64,000 bases of DNA, from the NCBI RefSeq assembly GCF_016802725.1, contig NC_052671.1, positions 8,599,501 through 8,663,500 of the forward strand, written 5' to 3'. Source of the stretch: Solenopsis invicta (taxonomy: Eukaryota > Arthropoda > Insecta > Hymenoptera > Formicidae). The position numbers and the translations under genes were made by a program. Shown here one piece after another: positions 47,340 through 61,300 of this stretch. The notes under the pieces were generated by a model. The model did not search any database. It was not told the origin of the DNA and worked only from the letters and a program-made list of their open reading frames with translations. Every line of letters starts with the position of its first letter. The stretch's first letter is position 1.

Positions 47340-47520
47340 AACAATAAGAGTTACGGAACAGGCCTACTGGCTAGCGCCACGGTGCCACCAACAGATGGCG
47401 CACTCACTCGTGAGCCAAATGCATCACAAGGAGGATATAAGAACGTAAGAGAGACGAATAAAACAAATCTCTTCTCCAATCTTTCACTCATTGTCAGTAT
47501 TTATTAAATACGAGCACTTG
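47340..47520 (+). mobile_element. possible solo LTR fragment
   Basis: 'Agcgccacggtgccacc' is followed by 'agatggcgc', then a TATA-like 'atataagaacg' (TATAAG at 47436-47441), then AATAAA at 47457-47462. This order and the wording resemble long terminal repeats of insect Ty3-type elements. I cannot find matching second ends, a primer-binding site or coding sequence, so this is only a candidate. Confidence 0.3.
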
Positions 47521-50500
47521 TTGTGTAGCGATGATGACAGATATAACGCTGTGAATATTGAGTAAAAGATTGAAGAAGAGATTAAAGAGAAACAACAACA
47601 AAAAATTTACGAAACAAAATCACGCGCAATCGTCCGCTCATTATCAGCTTCATGCCGCATTAACTGAATTTATTAATAATTTTTTATTTTGCATTTTTAT
47701 TACATATAAGTATTTACTCGACCTAATTTGAGAATTGGACGAGGGACAATGTTTCAAAATATTCAATACAACAATTATGCTTTTTTAATCGAGCCAGTCA
47801 AACATTTCCTATCTCTCGATTTAAGTATTATAAATAAAAATATTTAAATTATTTATACGATCAGTGGCATAGTAAGAAAAAATGCCGACCCAAATGGTTT
47901 CCCTTTTCCGTTCTTTATTTTTCTTTATTATACTAATGATAGCAATCAATAGACTTGTCAAAGCTTTCTCAATTTATTAAAAATCTGTCTATATTTTATT
48001 ACAACAAAATTTTTCGTGTTACCAATAAAAACTTATTCTTATTATAGCAAAAAAAAAGAAATGAGCTATAAATCACTTTTAATACTTTAATTGTGCTTCT
48101 TTTGTCTTTTACCGAGCAGCCAAAATAATTTATACCTTTTTATCTTACAATAGAAACAAATATTCAATTTCAAATTTTTGTCTGTAACGAGAAAGTGTTG
48201 TATAGCTAAGATGGCGAACTGCTACCTCTATTTCATTCACCCCTTCTCTTATTACGCTATTGTACACAGATATCCCTCTACTTAGGACAGGATTACGTTT
48301 CGAGACTTCAGTCGTCAATCGAATTGATAAATCGGATAGCATTTATATTTCACATAAATAAAACATAAATCTCTACAAAATCAAGAATATCTTAAAATAA
48401 AAAAAATTTTACTTAACACAAAAAAAATATTCGGATTCTAACAGCTTACTTGCAATCAAGTTAAAAATTTCTTAATTAAAATATGTATGTAAATAAAGTG
48501 AAGAAATAATTGTTAATCACTTTTTGCAGCTCTAATAAAATATTTATTGTTAAATCCTCTTTACGTTCAAGATAATTAGATATTTTAATTTAAAAAAAAA
48601 TAATTTAATCAAGTTTAATGATATTATAGCTTATTTATAAAATATTATTTAAATGTAAAAAATGTAGCAATACAAAATTATATATTTAAAATAACATGGC
48701 TATTTAATTCAAAGTAAATATTTTTACGTAAAGAGAACAAAGTGCTTGCATCAAAATATATGATTTAAAAAAAAAAACTTTTTTTTTCATTAAAAAATTT
48801 TTTTCTGTCAGTGTACGTAAAAATGACTATTCACGTGTTGCAAAAGTGTTTCACAGTACTATTATTTATGATTTTAGAAAATGTAAAATTGTATGTCACA
48901 CCTCCATTAAAAACGCTTGTTATGAATGGACTCGTAAATTAATTGAAAACTATTACTACATTTAGTTTACGACATATGCTAAGCCTAATAAATTTTATGG
49001 AAAGCAACGGTATCTTAAAAGTCATGCGGCTGTTGAAAGACATTACCCGAACAGATATATGTGGAACTGCTCCAGATACGTCAAGAATAACGTTTATATC
49101 ACGCAAATCGTTAAATATAATATTCTGCAACTCAAGAGATCTCTAATGTAACAAGAAAGCGTTCTCTTTTCTTTCGTAGAAGATATTAAACGTGAGCTTT
49201 TACGGCTTTATATTACTTACGCTCTCTGCGCAAATGGCGAAAATAGATATAATTAATCGAGGGATTACACGTTAAACAATCCATTTGATATAAAACGTTT
49301 ATCCGAGCGCTCGCGCCGCAACGAGAGAAGATCAGAGCACCCAACAGAAGCCCGTCGCGCTCCGTAACGCGAGGCGATTTAATCTTCATACGATCTGATT
49401 AGAAGAGGAGTGCGTACGCATACTGGCCGCATGTATAATTAGGGTAACAATTATGATTACGGTACACGTGCGCGCGGTTGCCCCGGGTTTTACGCGTTAC
49501 AACGCGCCGCGTCGTTTAACGTAAAATGTAACGACGCGACGTCCTTCCTCCACGGAGTTTACGACCGATTAACTAAATTAAGCGCAAAATTTACGAGTCT
49601 CATAAATAACGAGAAAAAAACTTAGCCGCAAAAGAATATCTTTCGCAAACAAGCCCGCTTCATAATACATGTAACATAAATGAAGGCACTTCTGCAATAT
49701 TATGCGATTCCGTGATGATATTGTGTATAAATTAATTTAAAAAAAATAGGTAAAAAGTATTAATATTTATAAATTCAAATTATATAAATGTTAATAGGAT
49801 ATAAATAAAACATGTTAATGAAATATTAATATTTATTAAATAAAATACGTATTAAACAGGAAATAAAGAAAATTTATCAATTAAATAAAGGATGCTCTAA
49901 CATTTCGAGGGAAAAGAAATATTTCGAATGTCGCGCACTAAATGCGTTTGTCATTTGACACTCGGAAATTCTGTGTATCCTGGGAAAGAACTCATAGTAA
50001 GATTAGTCTTTTCCGCTCTAGAAAATAAAATTAACGTTACCAAAAAAAAATTTATATAAACTTAGAAATTTGTAACATTTGAAGAATTATGATACTGTGA
50101 CGTTGGAGAATTTTTGGAAAATGTCGAGAAAACTACGTAATATAGTTTTTATCTTGATAATTTGTCGAGTTAAAGAACCGTTCCAATAAAATCACGTGTG
50201 TCATAAATCATATTGGACACTCTTATAATGCTTTATGGCAGTGGCATACTACCTGCTAATTTCTCGGAACAGCCCATGCCATTGCCAGTCAATGGTGAAC
50301 TACAATGTGTATGAAATTATGAAGAGGATGCGAAGTATATGTATCGGAGTGGAAGATAGTAATAAAAGTGAATACCGAGTTGGAGCGGAAGGTAAACGGT
50401 ATTGCGGTATTTCGTAACGCCGGAATGATGGCCTCTAAATTTTCTTTTACTCCATCGCGAGTCAAATGCTCGAGGTTTATTACGAAAATACCGTCCGCGC

Positions 50501-53500
50501 ACGATTTAGAAGAGGGTGCGTTCTTAATTGGGGCGCATCTCCCGCAAAAAGAAACAAACGTGTTAAAATATTCAGTCAGAGATTTCTAAGATCTAAAGAT
50601 TTTTAGCAAATTTATTTTAATGTTTTTAGTACGATGATTCTGCTCACTCAACGATTATATAGAAAATTTTTTAAAAATCGAAGCTTTCTAAGACATCTCT
50701 CTGTATTTTAATAAGCTTCAAAATTCTTAAGAATTTGTATAATTATTAGACAATTTTCTCAAAATATTATATCTTCACACATAATTTTATATAAGTGATA
50801 AAATATCTGTATATTTTAAATAAAGAGTTCTTTTATTCAAACAATAAAACCTTTGAGTGAGCAGGACGCGGCATCACTGACAAATAAACATGGCAAAATT
50901 TTATTTTTTCATAATTAAAAAACCATACAGAATAAAATAAAAAACTGCAGCGCTATGAGCTTTCCAATGTTTCTTATCAAATGGTGATGAAGTGATACTT
51001 TAAAGATAAATTCCCAACTAGTTTTTCCTGAAATAAAAGTAAACAAAGTGACACATAGTACAGTTAAATATTAAATACTATACTATCAGAAAGACCAGTG
51101 TTCAACAGTTTACAATTGGTTCAAAAAATATTTTTATTTAAATATAAAATATTCTTATTTTAGATATTGTATGTTAATCTAAAAAAGTAAAAAACATTCA
51201 AATTTTTCAAATAACATTTTTTTTTAATTTAAATAAATTTTATTTTAAACATTATTCTTTTAAATTTAATAAAAAAAACTTTTTAACGAACTAAATATTT
51301 TTTGGTGCTCTTAACATTCTCGTCTTTTTGTTGGAATTATTAAATTACTTTGAAAAAATATCTTTTAATTAATAAAATGTATTAATCCATTTTGAATTAA
51401 TATTTAGTTAGGAGTACACAAATAAATATATTTTTTTAATCGAGTAAAATTTTTTGATTTTAATAAATATTCTCTGAGTGTACAAATAATTTTATATACA
51501 TAACATATATACATGTTTAATTTAAGATAATTATACACTGTAATAATCGTTGAATGTAATCAGGCGTTGAAGATGCGGTCGCGGAATTTGACCGCATTTG
51601 CGTAACAATACAAGAATTAAAGTGCGAAGAGGATGGTGTTGAATTTCCTGTTTCATGCTGTTTGCTTAATGAGGTAACGGGTCACAAACTCCCAAATTGC
51701 CTTTTAGAATGGTAACGGAAGTCTTTCACCTCCCTTAGACGAGATGGGCTTGTCATGAATAAACGAAACCATTATTTTTACCGTTCCACTTTTCAACGAT
51801 TAAGACATGGCCCGGAACATCCGCTACATCATGCCAGAATTTGTCAATTTGACAGAATGATAAATATCTTTTAAAAGGGACGTTATATCTCACATAAAAA
51901 AAAAAACAATGAATAAGATCAACAAAATTTACTATTTAAAATAAATTTGTCCGTCAAAGTTAAAATATTGAGTGTCAATCGTTTCTGTAGTTATTAAAAC
52001 GTTGAATGTAAATGGTTTCTAATAAAAAATCAAAATTAAAAAGCTCATCGAGAAATAAATGTAAAATAAGTTTTAATTAAATAGGAAAAATAAGCAGTAA
52101 AGTAAAGAATTACATCTCGATTAAAATTATTAGTAAAAAAATAATAGATAATGTAACGTGTGCGACATAAGAAATGCTAAGGTATCAAAAGAAATTTGTA
52201 AAGAGAAACGAAAAGAGTTAAATGACAATATTCTGTGCCTTAAATTTATTTATTTACATGTAAATATATTATATATATATGTATATATATTATATATCAC
52301 TGTCTCTCTTGTGGCGTTATAACTTTTGACATTTACATGTGAATCAGCTACTCTCTTCTATTCTCGTCGTTCTTGCAGCTTATACATAATCAATATCATT
52401 GTAAAATATTTTCAAATTACATAATAATATTCATCATTTGAGATCAAATCAAACGTTGTTATTATTATTAGTGCAATACAGTTGTGCCAACAATATTGAT
52501 TATGTAGCCGCGTAACACGTATTTAAAAACATCGACATTTTCATTAGTATTTTTTCCTCCAACATGTAACGACATGGAGCGAAAAAGAAGGAAAGAAGAA
52601 AAACCGTTGTCGGGTCGTGCGCGAAATTGCGTCAAATACCAGCAAAGGAGCCTTATCTTTACAATTAATTCACTTCGGCAGGTTATTTCCTGGCGTCAAC
52701 TACGCCGTACAAAGGAAACGAACCAATCCATACTAATACTGTAAACGTTGTCTTTTCATCTGCCGTCGTCAAAAAAAAGCGAGATATCAGTATGCTGTGC
52801 AATAGGAAAAATGCGAATTACAATCTCGCTATGACGATTTAGATTAATTCACAATTTCATAATGTCACAGGACACACATGTAAGAACGTCTCGCTTTTTT
52901 CAATGCCGGCGGTTCTTCTATCCGTTTAAACTGCTTAACACGTTTCTCGATATTGACTCGAATAAAGAGCGATCGAACTCGACTCACAAATATTTTTGGA
53001 AACTCGTAGCACATCACATTTTTTTTCGTTTGAGAAGAGAAGAGGCAAAAAGGACGATTAATTAATAAAAAATACAATCCACCTTATCTCTAGACTCCGC
53101 GGTAAAAATAATCGCTTGTGTGTACGTATGTGTAGGTGTGTATCATGTACAATAAAAGATTCTGCCAAATCGATGGTTTTTTCTCGTCACAGCGAGAAAA
53201 TCGCGAGTAAGCCTGGAATCTTGGACTATTCCGACATAAAAATATAAACTGACCGCGAGATTTAATCATAAATGTCTTTTATGGATATTCCAACAAGAAT
53301 TAAGCGGTGAAAATTCACGCGCTTAAATATTTAAACATTATTTACAATGATCTAAAATTCACGACGTCGTTACTATCTTATTCGCACTGGAAACATCATT
53401 AGAATCTGCTGCCTTCTCATCGTTTTGTTTGTAAACCTCTCCTAATCCTAACTAAAAACATTCGATCTTTGCTAGAGAGAATATTCTGCTATTTTTTTTT

Positions 53501-54112
53501 AACATAAGAAATAAAATAATGTTATTTACTTTAATCGTACACAATTATTTATCAAATATAACTTTTTCTGTGTACTTACAGATAAAAAATTCATAGCATT
53601 GTATTCAAAAATCGCAATAATTGTAGCACACTTTTTTTATGAGGGTCAAATTTCCCTCTTTTATCGAGATTAAAACTCGCTTATAAAAACTTTTTAATAC
53701 CGCATCGCGTTTGATATAAAATTTGAATCGGGACGATTATAAAAAGTTACTTAAGGAGGTATGATTCAGATCTCAGTAAAAAGCAACTAATATTATTGAA
53801 AACATAATAATTATGAAAATGTTAGCATATATTTAGATTTCCTAAAATCACCATTAGTTTTAATTGTGTAAAATTATATTAATAAAATGTTTTTGATGAC
53901 CGTTAATAAGATTTGATTATGCAAATTCTTAATTTTGCACATTCTTGCTATTAAAAATGTCGGATGTGATTATACAATTAAACAATTAACCTATAATGTA
54001 TCAATGATTTCCGCAAATCATCGTATATTTCAATGCTTATCAAACTTAAAATCTTTGTTAATTAATATTTTAGTAATAATTTTTAAAGTCTTTTTTCAAC
54101 AACATTGCCAAA

Positions 54113-54219
54113 TTGTTAACCGAGAGGGTTTTCGGATGGATACCACGTGCGTGTTGGGCACTTTGGCAAAGTGCCCAACACGCATGTGGCATCCATCCGG
54201 AAACCCTCTCGGTTAACAA
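54113..54219. repeat. 52-bp-arm snap-back repeat flanked by 14-bp direct repeats
   Basis: Bases 54113-54164 and 54168-54219 are reverse complements over 52 positions with three differences and a 3-base loop (ggc). The 14-base word 'aacattgccaaatt' occurs at 54101-54114 and again at 54250-54263, overlapping the left arm start and 30 bases beyond the right arm. Overlapping ORFs of 70-109 codons on both strands are by-products of the palindrome. Confidence 0.85.
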
Positions 54220-54703
54220 CAACAATGGCCACGAAAGCCTCAAGACTGGAACATTGCCAAATTTTCTATTGTATTTCTCTAGTTCATTTACAGTTATATG
54301 CAGAAAAGATAACGTACACGCTGACAAGCGTATGGCATGCGAAGAAGTTCATCAAAAGTCATCTCTAGTTCATAAACGTATTTCCATTAAATTTTTACTT
54401 ATATATAAAAAAAAACTAAAAACTATAATAAAGTTGAATTAAAAAATAAAATAAAATTACACATTTTAATATTAGTTGTACTTTAAATAATATATAATTT
54501 TTAAACAGATCAAAACATTTTGGATTATTCAAATCATACCTCTTTAAGACAATTAACGAGCTAAAGAGCTCAAATAAGCTATAGAAACCTATTCTATGAA
54601 CAGATGAGATTAATATATCTCTTATAAATGCGGCATTAGAGGAAAGCGTTATACTTTGGTCATATACTTGCTATACGAAAAAAATGTATGGCCTCTGTGG
54701 GTA

Positions 54704-54709
54704 TTTATT
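54704..54709 (-). terminator. candidate poly(A) signal of SORL1
   Basis: 'tttatt' on plus is AATAAA on minus, about 610 bases beyond the SORL1 stop codon. It would give a 3' UTR of ordinary length. Other signals further on cannot be excluded. Confidence 0.3.
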
Positions 54710-55319
54710 AAAACAGTTTTTAATAAAAAGTTCGTCCCGGTCGTCGATACCTTACTTTCGCATCAACAAATTTGAATACGGACTCAAAATGCTTTCTTCA
54801 CACATACATGATCATATAAATACAATATTAAAAATGCAAATGTGTCACCTCAAAAGTCTCACAATCAATCCATAAAAAATATTTACTATATATACAAACT
54901 GCCATTTTATCGATTGGCGTTTATCCTCACGCTAGACGGTAAAGCCACACTTGCGATCTTACAATCGTCTTGATTTGTTTACACTCAAGTTTGAGATGCA
55001 CTGGCATCTCTCCAATTACGACGACAAGTAGTCACTCCGCTCATTCGTGATGTACATGTATACCATATATTTCTACAACGTACCGTATGGCGCGAAAAGC
55101 TCTCATGTAAGCGCTCTAAGCAGCCTTTACCGATCAATAATCATTAATTGCAACAGCGCAAATACAATTATAGTCAGGTATTCAGTCACACTTTCATAAA
55201 AGCTTTTCTTTCCATCATAAAGCTTGACCTATATTCGAAATTTTCATATTAATAGTGTCTTGGCACATCTTTTTTCCTAGTACGTAAATATTCTGTTTAT
55301 ACATATATATATATGGTAT

Positions 55320-55381
55320 TCATGCAATTACGAGCGGTTCATCATCTGAAAAGCCTCGGATTACCGGACTGTCTTCTTCTT
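55320..55381 (-). CDS. SORL1: SORL1 last exon: acidic sorting motif and stop
   Basis: After a poly-T tract and 'ttacag' on the minus strand, two bases complete a glutamate codon with the previous exon, followed by EEDSPVIRGFSDDEPLVIA and TGA (55322-55320). Vertebrate SORL1 ends in GFSDDVPMVIA, the GGA/AP-1 binding tail, so the match proves the exon despite its 62 bases. Confidence 0.95.
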
Positions 55382-58300
55382 CTGTAAAAAAAAAAAGAAA
55401 CCTTCGTCGACTTTTTTTTCCTATAGATAATTTTGCATCGTTCTTACCCTCGTTCTTACCTTTTCCCCTATTTCTCAAATGCAAGATAGCACTTACCTAA
55501 ACTATCTGTCGTGCCGGGGAAAGTGGCTTGTCCCCGTCTCGTGTCGTAATGGCTATTGGCGAATTGTGTAAAGCTGTTGGATAGCCTCCTATGTCGAATG
55601 ATAAAGAACGCAAGCGCAGCACCGAGCGCTATGACGACCAGACAGATCGGTATAGCGAGGGATAATATGCTCGACGTATTCATTATCACTGGGAATTGCG
55701 ATCCTGCATTAAATAAAAAGGAGAAGGGCTTATTATCAAAGCGTATTCAGAGGCTTTTCACTTTGGAAAGAAATGTTATTTCACCTGAAATTTGCGTACT
55801 CCAAGTTTCGCTCAATGGACTTTGGTATCCCTCGTTCGTGACCAAACGCGCAGCAAAGGTATAAATCGTATCCGTTTTAGCGTCTTTGTAACGATAAGGC
55901 GGCGGATCTTTAGCCAATAAGACTTTAGCAGTCGACTCATTTATCATTCTCGATCCCTCGGCTACTAAAATTTCATAGTATCGATCGGTATCTTTCCGGA
56001 TGTTCTCCGGCAAATCTGGTTCTTGCCAATAAATCAAGTATTCCTTATTGTCATGTAGGACTGTAAGTTGATGAGGCGGTTTGATCGGCGGTGCTATATA
56101 GATAAATGGTGACGTGGCTATAGCATTTTCGACATCTGTAGCTATCGTAATACTGTACTTCCCGCCGTATTTGATAGAATGGAACGTGTGCTTCATAATA
56201 GTTTCATTAGTCGGCGGCAATGTCACAACTATCTGCTTGTTAAGAATCATTTCCGTGACGGAAATCTGTAATTGCGAAACAGATATAGGATCAATGAATA
56301 TGCTCGCTAAACAAAAAATATATGCATTTTCAAATTTTTCTCAGTAAGAGAAAAACAAGATATTTAAGTATCTTCCCTAACGGAAGGTATAAAATCTTGA
56401 CTTCGTCAAAATCTTTTACAATGTTATTTCCATGGAGAAATATTTTGTAATATTAACAACTTGCCGTGTAACTAATCGGTTCGTCGATTGTTGGACAACT
56501 CGCACTCCACGAGACGATTATGCTGTCATTTTTATCCGGCGATGGCGTTACCCGCAACCTCTTCGGAGGTGCACGTTTGTTGAAATGCGTCGTGACCGCA
56601 ATCGGTTGATTTAAAGGTCCTGCCCCATAATCGCCAAAAACGCCAACGGCAAAAACGTACGATTCACACGCTTCCAAATCTTTGATTGTAGCCGTGAGAT
56701 TAGTGGTGACAAGTCTGTTAGCTAAAACACAAATGAAGATATATGTTTTAGAGGAAAAATATAAGAAACAAAACAATATTAAACAGCAACAAAAAGTATT
56801 AAAATAATCTTTGTATACAAAAAAAATTACAAATGCAAATGACTTCTTACTTCTAAAGAACTCGATCATGTTGGTAGCATAATAAACAGCGTATTGCCAC
56901 TTGATCTTCCTATTACTCTTTGGAGGATCCCAAGTAAGCTTGACAGTCGTTCTCTGAGATTTCACCAATTGCGCGTCGAAGTTCAATATCGTCGGCAACG
57001 CGGTGCCATTCGTCGTGGCTGTCACCATGGCCACCTTACCGATGTACTTCTTCTTCATCGCACCGACCTCGAAAGTATACTTGGTACCCGGCGCCAATTT
57101 GTCGACTTCCATCAGATTGTTCATGGTCGTGACAGTTTGCAAAGCCGGATAGGCTGGTGGTGCTCTTGGTGTGATGTGATATCCGTCCACATCCTTCATC
57201 TTCTTCCATGTCAGAGTGACAGAGTGATTTGTTGTGGCCACTACATGGAGATCCTCGATGTCGTCAATATTGGCTGAACCATCGAACATCAGCGTGGCAA
57301 CTTGCGACGAAACCGACTGATACTGTCGATTCTTCGCCACGATCCAGAAGGAATAGTTTTTGCCCGCCTCGAACGCCATGTCGATGATCGCGGAGGTTTT
57401 TTGCCGATTAAACTCCATCGGCGGTATCGGTGGCGTGATGTAACCCTGATAACCGATGATGAGACCGTTAGGACGTATGGGTGGTCTCCAAGAGACCTCC
57501 ACGCGAGTGCCGTTCTTCTGTGTCACAGTCACGTTCCATGGCTCAGATGGTACGCCCTCGCCGGTCATCACCACCAGATACTTCGCCGGTGGAAATACAG
57601 TGGCCTGGCCCTTCACTTTCACATAGACCGTCAGATTATACTTGGTGTACGGATCAAGATTGTTGAATTGATACTCCGTATCTTCGATCCACTCGCTGGC
57701 GTTGCTCCACTTGGCCCCCGGTGTCGCCCGCGCGATCGACGGCAAAAATTCGAATGTTACATTCGACGGTATCGGCATCCACCAAAAGAGGAAGAGATTT
57801 GAATCGTTGACAGAACGCTCGTCCACGCCCATCACTAGCACTTGATACACGCGAGAGTTATTTTTCTCGCAATTGCTCTCGTCGAAGCCATCTAAACAAT
57901 CGTGATTGCCGTCGCAGTAAGCCGCCAGCGGGAAACAGCGGTTCTCATCACAGGGGAAAAGACCAACGTAGCAAGACGGTGTAGCGGGTGGATTCGCCTC
58001 GTGATCCGTGTGACAACCGAGCTCGTCGCTGCCGTCTGGACATTCCTCGATACCGTTGCAGATGCTCGAGAGTGGCACACACGAGCCGTCTTGACGGCAC
58101 ATAAATTGATCGTTTTCGCGACATGACATATGTGTCTGAGCACAGTGTTGCTCGTCTTCGCCGGATGGACAGTCCTTCGAGCCATCGCACACCCACGAGT
58201 TTTCAATGCAATCGTTATTATAGCACTGGAACTGGTGCTCGCGGCAAATGCGTGATTGTTGCGTCGTGTAAACCGGAGACGTGGGTTCCAACACCCCACC

Positions 58301-61300
58301 ACCATCCACGGTGCCGCAACCTATCTCGTCGGAACCGTCGCCGCAGTCGTCCACGCTGTCGCATTTCCACCAGTAGGGCACGCATTTCTTGTTGTTGCAC
58401 ATGAACATCCAATCGTTGCAGGAATTTGTCGGCAGGATCGGGATTAGCGGCGGCGATAGCGTAGTAGTGAAGGTGCAATTAAACTCGTCGGAACCATCAA
58501 CGCAGTCCTTATCTCCGTCGCACGCCCATGTCTTGTATATGCATCGATGTCCGTTATCCTTGGTATTGTTGCATTGAAATTGCCATAGCTCGCACACCAT
58601 ATTATTGCAGTCCTTCTCGTCGGCACCATCCTCACAGTCCGGTTCGCCATCGCACTTCCAGGAGGTCGGTATGCACGAGTGATCCGACTTGCAGATGATC
58701 TCATCAGACCGACACGTGTTCGGCTGCACGCTCTTGGTGCAGTTCTGTTCATCCGAGCCGTCCCGGCAATCGTCCTCACCGTCGCAACGCCAACGATGCG
58801 ATATACAGCGGCCGTTGTTACACTTGAACTGCGTTTCGGTACAATTGGTGTACGTACAATTCATCTCGTCCTTGCCGTCCTTGCAGTCACGATCCAGGTC
58901 GCACACCCAGTATTTAGGTATGCATTTGTTATCGTCGCATTCAAAGTTATTCGGACTGCACGTGGCTCGATTGCAGTGAATCTCGTCCGAGTTGTCGCCA
59001 CAGTCGTTGTCACCGTCGCATTTCCAGAACTCAGGGATACACACGTTGTTGTTGCAGGCGAACTGATTGGACGAGCAGGTGCTGGCAATTCGCGGGCACG
59101 TCGAATTGGCGTATGGCTTGATACCATTCGGACATAAACATTTACCTTCCGTCATCACCATACCGTCCGGGCAAAGACAAACGTAGTCGTTATTCGGCGC
59201 ACCAAGGCAGATGTGTGTACACGTATGGTTTGTTGCGCACTTGTTCGTGCCGACCTGTACGCTGTGTGCAAAAATCTTCAAATCCATCAGACCCGCGATC
59301 TGGAAGTCGATCACTGGACTGATTCCGACACCGTGATCTTTGTTAGCGACAAATATCATCGATTGCTTCCAGTCGTCCCAGTACACGTTGTCCTTGAACA
59401 CAGCGACGGCAAACGGATGCGAGACACGCCCGTCATTACCGATGATCTTCTTATATCTTTTACCATCAAAGTCCGAGGAAGCTATATAATCCGCTCGAGC
59501 ATCTACCCAGTAGATACGTTCGGCGATGTGATCGATCGTTATTCCATTCGGCCACTCGACAGTGGGCTTAGTAAACAATCGTTTCACATCCGTGCCGTCC
59601 AAGTTGGCTCGAGACACCGAGGCATTGCCCGGTGCCCAATCGGTCCAGAACATATACCCGTTCATAGGATGAACCGCGATACCTCGTGGCTTCTGCAGAT
59701 TATTCGGGCCCAATATCGTCCTGCGCATTCTGCCCATGGTAGACATGTCTGTTCGAATTATCTGTATCCTCATCTTGACACCGTCCACAAAATAGAGCAC
59801 TTTGGACACCCAGTCAAAGGCCATTCCCTCGATAGAACTCAGATCGGTCTCAACAAGAATCTCAGGATAACTAGTGCCATCCTTCAAACACTGTCTACCG
59901 ATCGTGTCGTTTACAATATCTGCCCAGTATAAACAGTTGTTGTTCATATCAAACTCGATCGCGATAACATTTTTTAAATCGTGCACAGGTAACGTTTCCA
60001 TTTTACCATTGTCTACCAAATCAATTCGTGAAATGTGTTCTCGTTGCGCGACCAGTAGAAATTCTGGTCTCTCGTTCATTGGACATGGAATCTCGTCGGG
60101 CTCAAAGTTCCTCGCGAGACCACCACTACAATCGTCATCGGATATTTTCACGTAGCCCTTTGTGCGATTGTAGAACTTACCGGACTCGCATGTAGTTGGC
60201 ACGGAGTAAGGGTCGTAATCGGTGACGGATTTGTTGCGGATACAGTGATAAGGATTCCCGACACGCATAAATCCGTAATCGCACTGATAATCGGTAGCGT
60301 CGCACTGACAGGTCTCCAATCTTATGGGTCGATCGTAGTTCACGCCCTGATAGCAATTAGAACGTGCTGCGCGTCTCTGGTAAGTTTCCTTACGTCCCAG
60401 CACGCAGGCCATAACAGGCAGATTGGAGCTCGACGGAGACCAAAACTTGTAATCGTTCTCCGTGCAATCCCTCTCAAACACATTTCGTAGATCGACTTTG
60501 ATGATAAGCCACTGATGTTGTCCACTGTCCGATCCAAACATAGTGAACACCGTAGTATTTTCTCCAGGCTCCGTCATGAGACCATAGACGCGTAACATCT
60601 TTTCGTTGAACTCGTACGTTTGCCACGTCTCGCCCTCGTCCGTCGAGTACGATATATCTCTGGTCTCCCCGCGCGATTTGAAATACTTAACTGCCACCAA
60701 TAAACCTCCGTGATCACCCATATTGAAGAAGTAATAATCCTTCAGCACTTGTTTCCACGTAAGGCCTGCATCTTTAGACACATAGAGCGCAGGATGACCC
60801 TTCAAGCTAGTTCCAATCACACCGGTGGCCATTATTATTCCAGGCGCCGATTTCGAGCTCATGATGGTGACAGATCTTGTCACCGGATACAGCTGGCTGA
60901 ACCTCTGGCTCAAATGTAACGAGCAATCTTTTCCACAATGAATGTAGTAACCTTCGTGATTCGCTGATGGTGCCTTAATAGCGGTCCAAGTAACACCATG
61001 ATCGTAAGTGATTAACGATTCCAAATGTTCCGGTCCAATCGCACTTGATTTTGGAGAGCCTTTGACCCGCGATGCTATATATATGCCTCGAAGACCCTCG
61101 ACCTTGTATAGATCCGTGAATTCCTCGTCAGCTACATCACTGTGTGCAGACAGAGTTGCATAAATGCACGAATACGTCAAGAACATTTCAAGAGAAAATA
61201 ATGGACAATTCATAAAATTATATTTTCAACTTATAATTTTATTTTCACAAGTTTCACAGCTTTCATAATAAGTTTGCAAAACTTTTAACTTTATTTTCAT

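Larger units (their letters stand above)
42460..54690. other. AT-rich gene-free region downstream of SORL1
   Basis: No exon I can support. Delimited contents are a 70-bp-period tandem repeat (45198-45370), a perfect hairpin (45508-45560), a MITE (46313-46437), an LTR-like fragment near 47.34-47.52 kb, a (TA)n run near 52265-52300 and a long snap-back repeat (54113-54219). ORFs of 60-109 codons here show no family signature. Confidence 0.5.

Noticed and set aside
54113..54442. ORFs of 73-109 codons around 54.1-54.4 kb on both strands
   Set aside because: They run through the snap-back repeat and mirror each other; no coding evidence.
57302..59932. Plus-strand ORFs of up to 239 codons opposite SORL1
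   Set aside because: Antisense shadows of the cysteine-rich and propeller coding exon.
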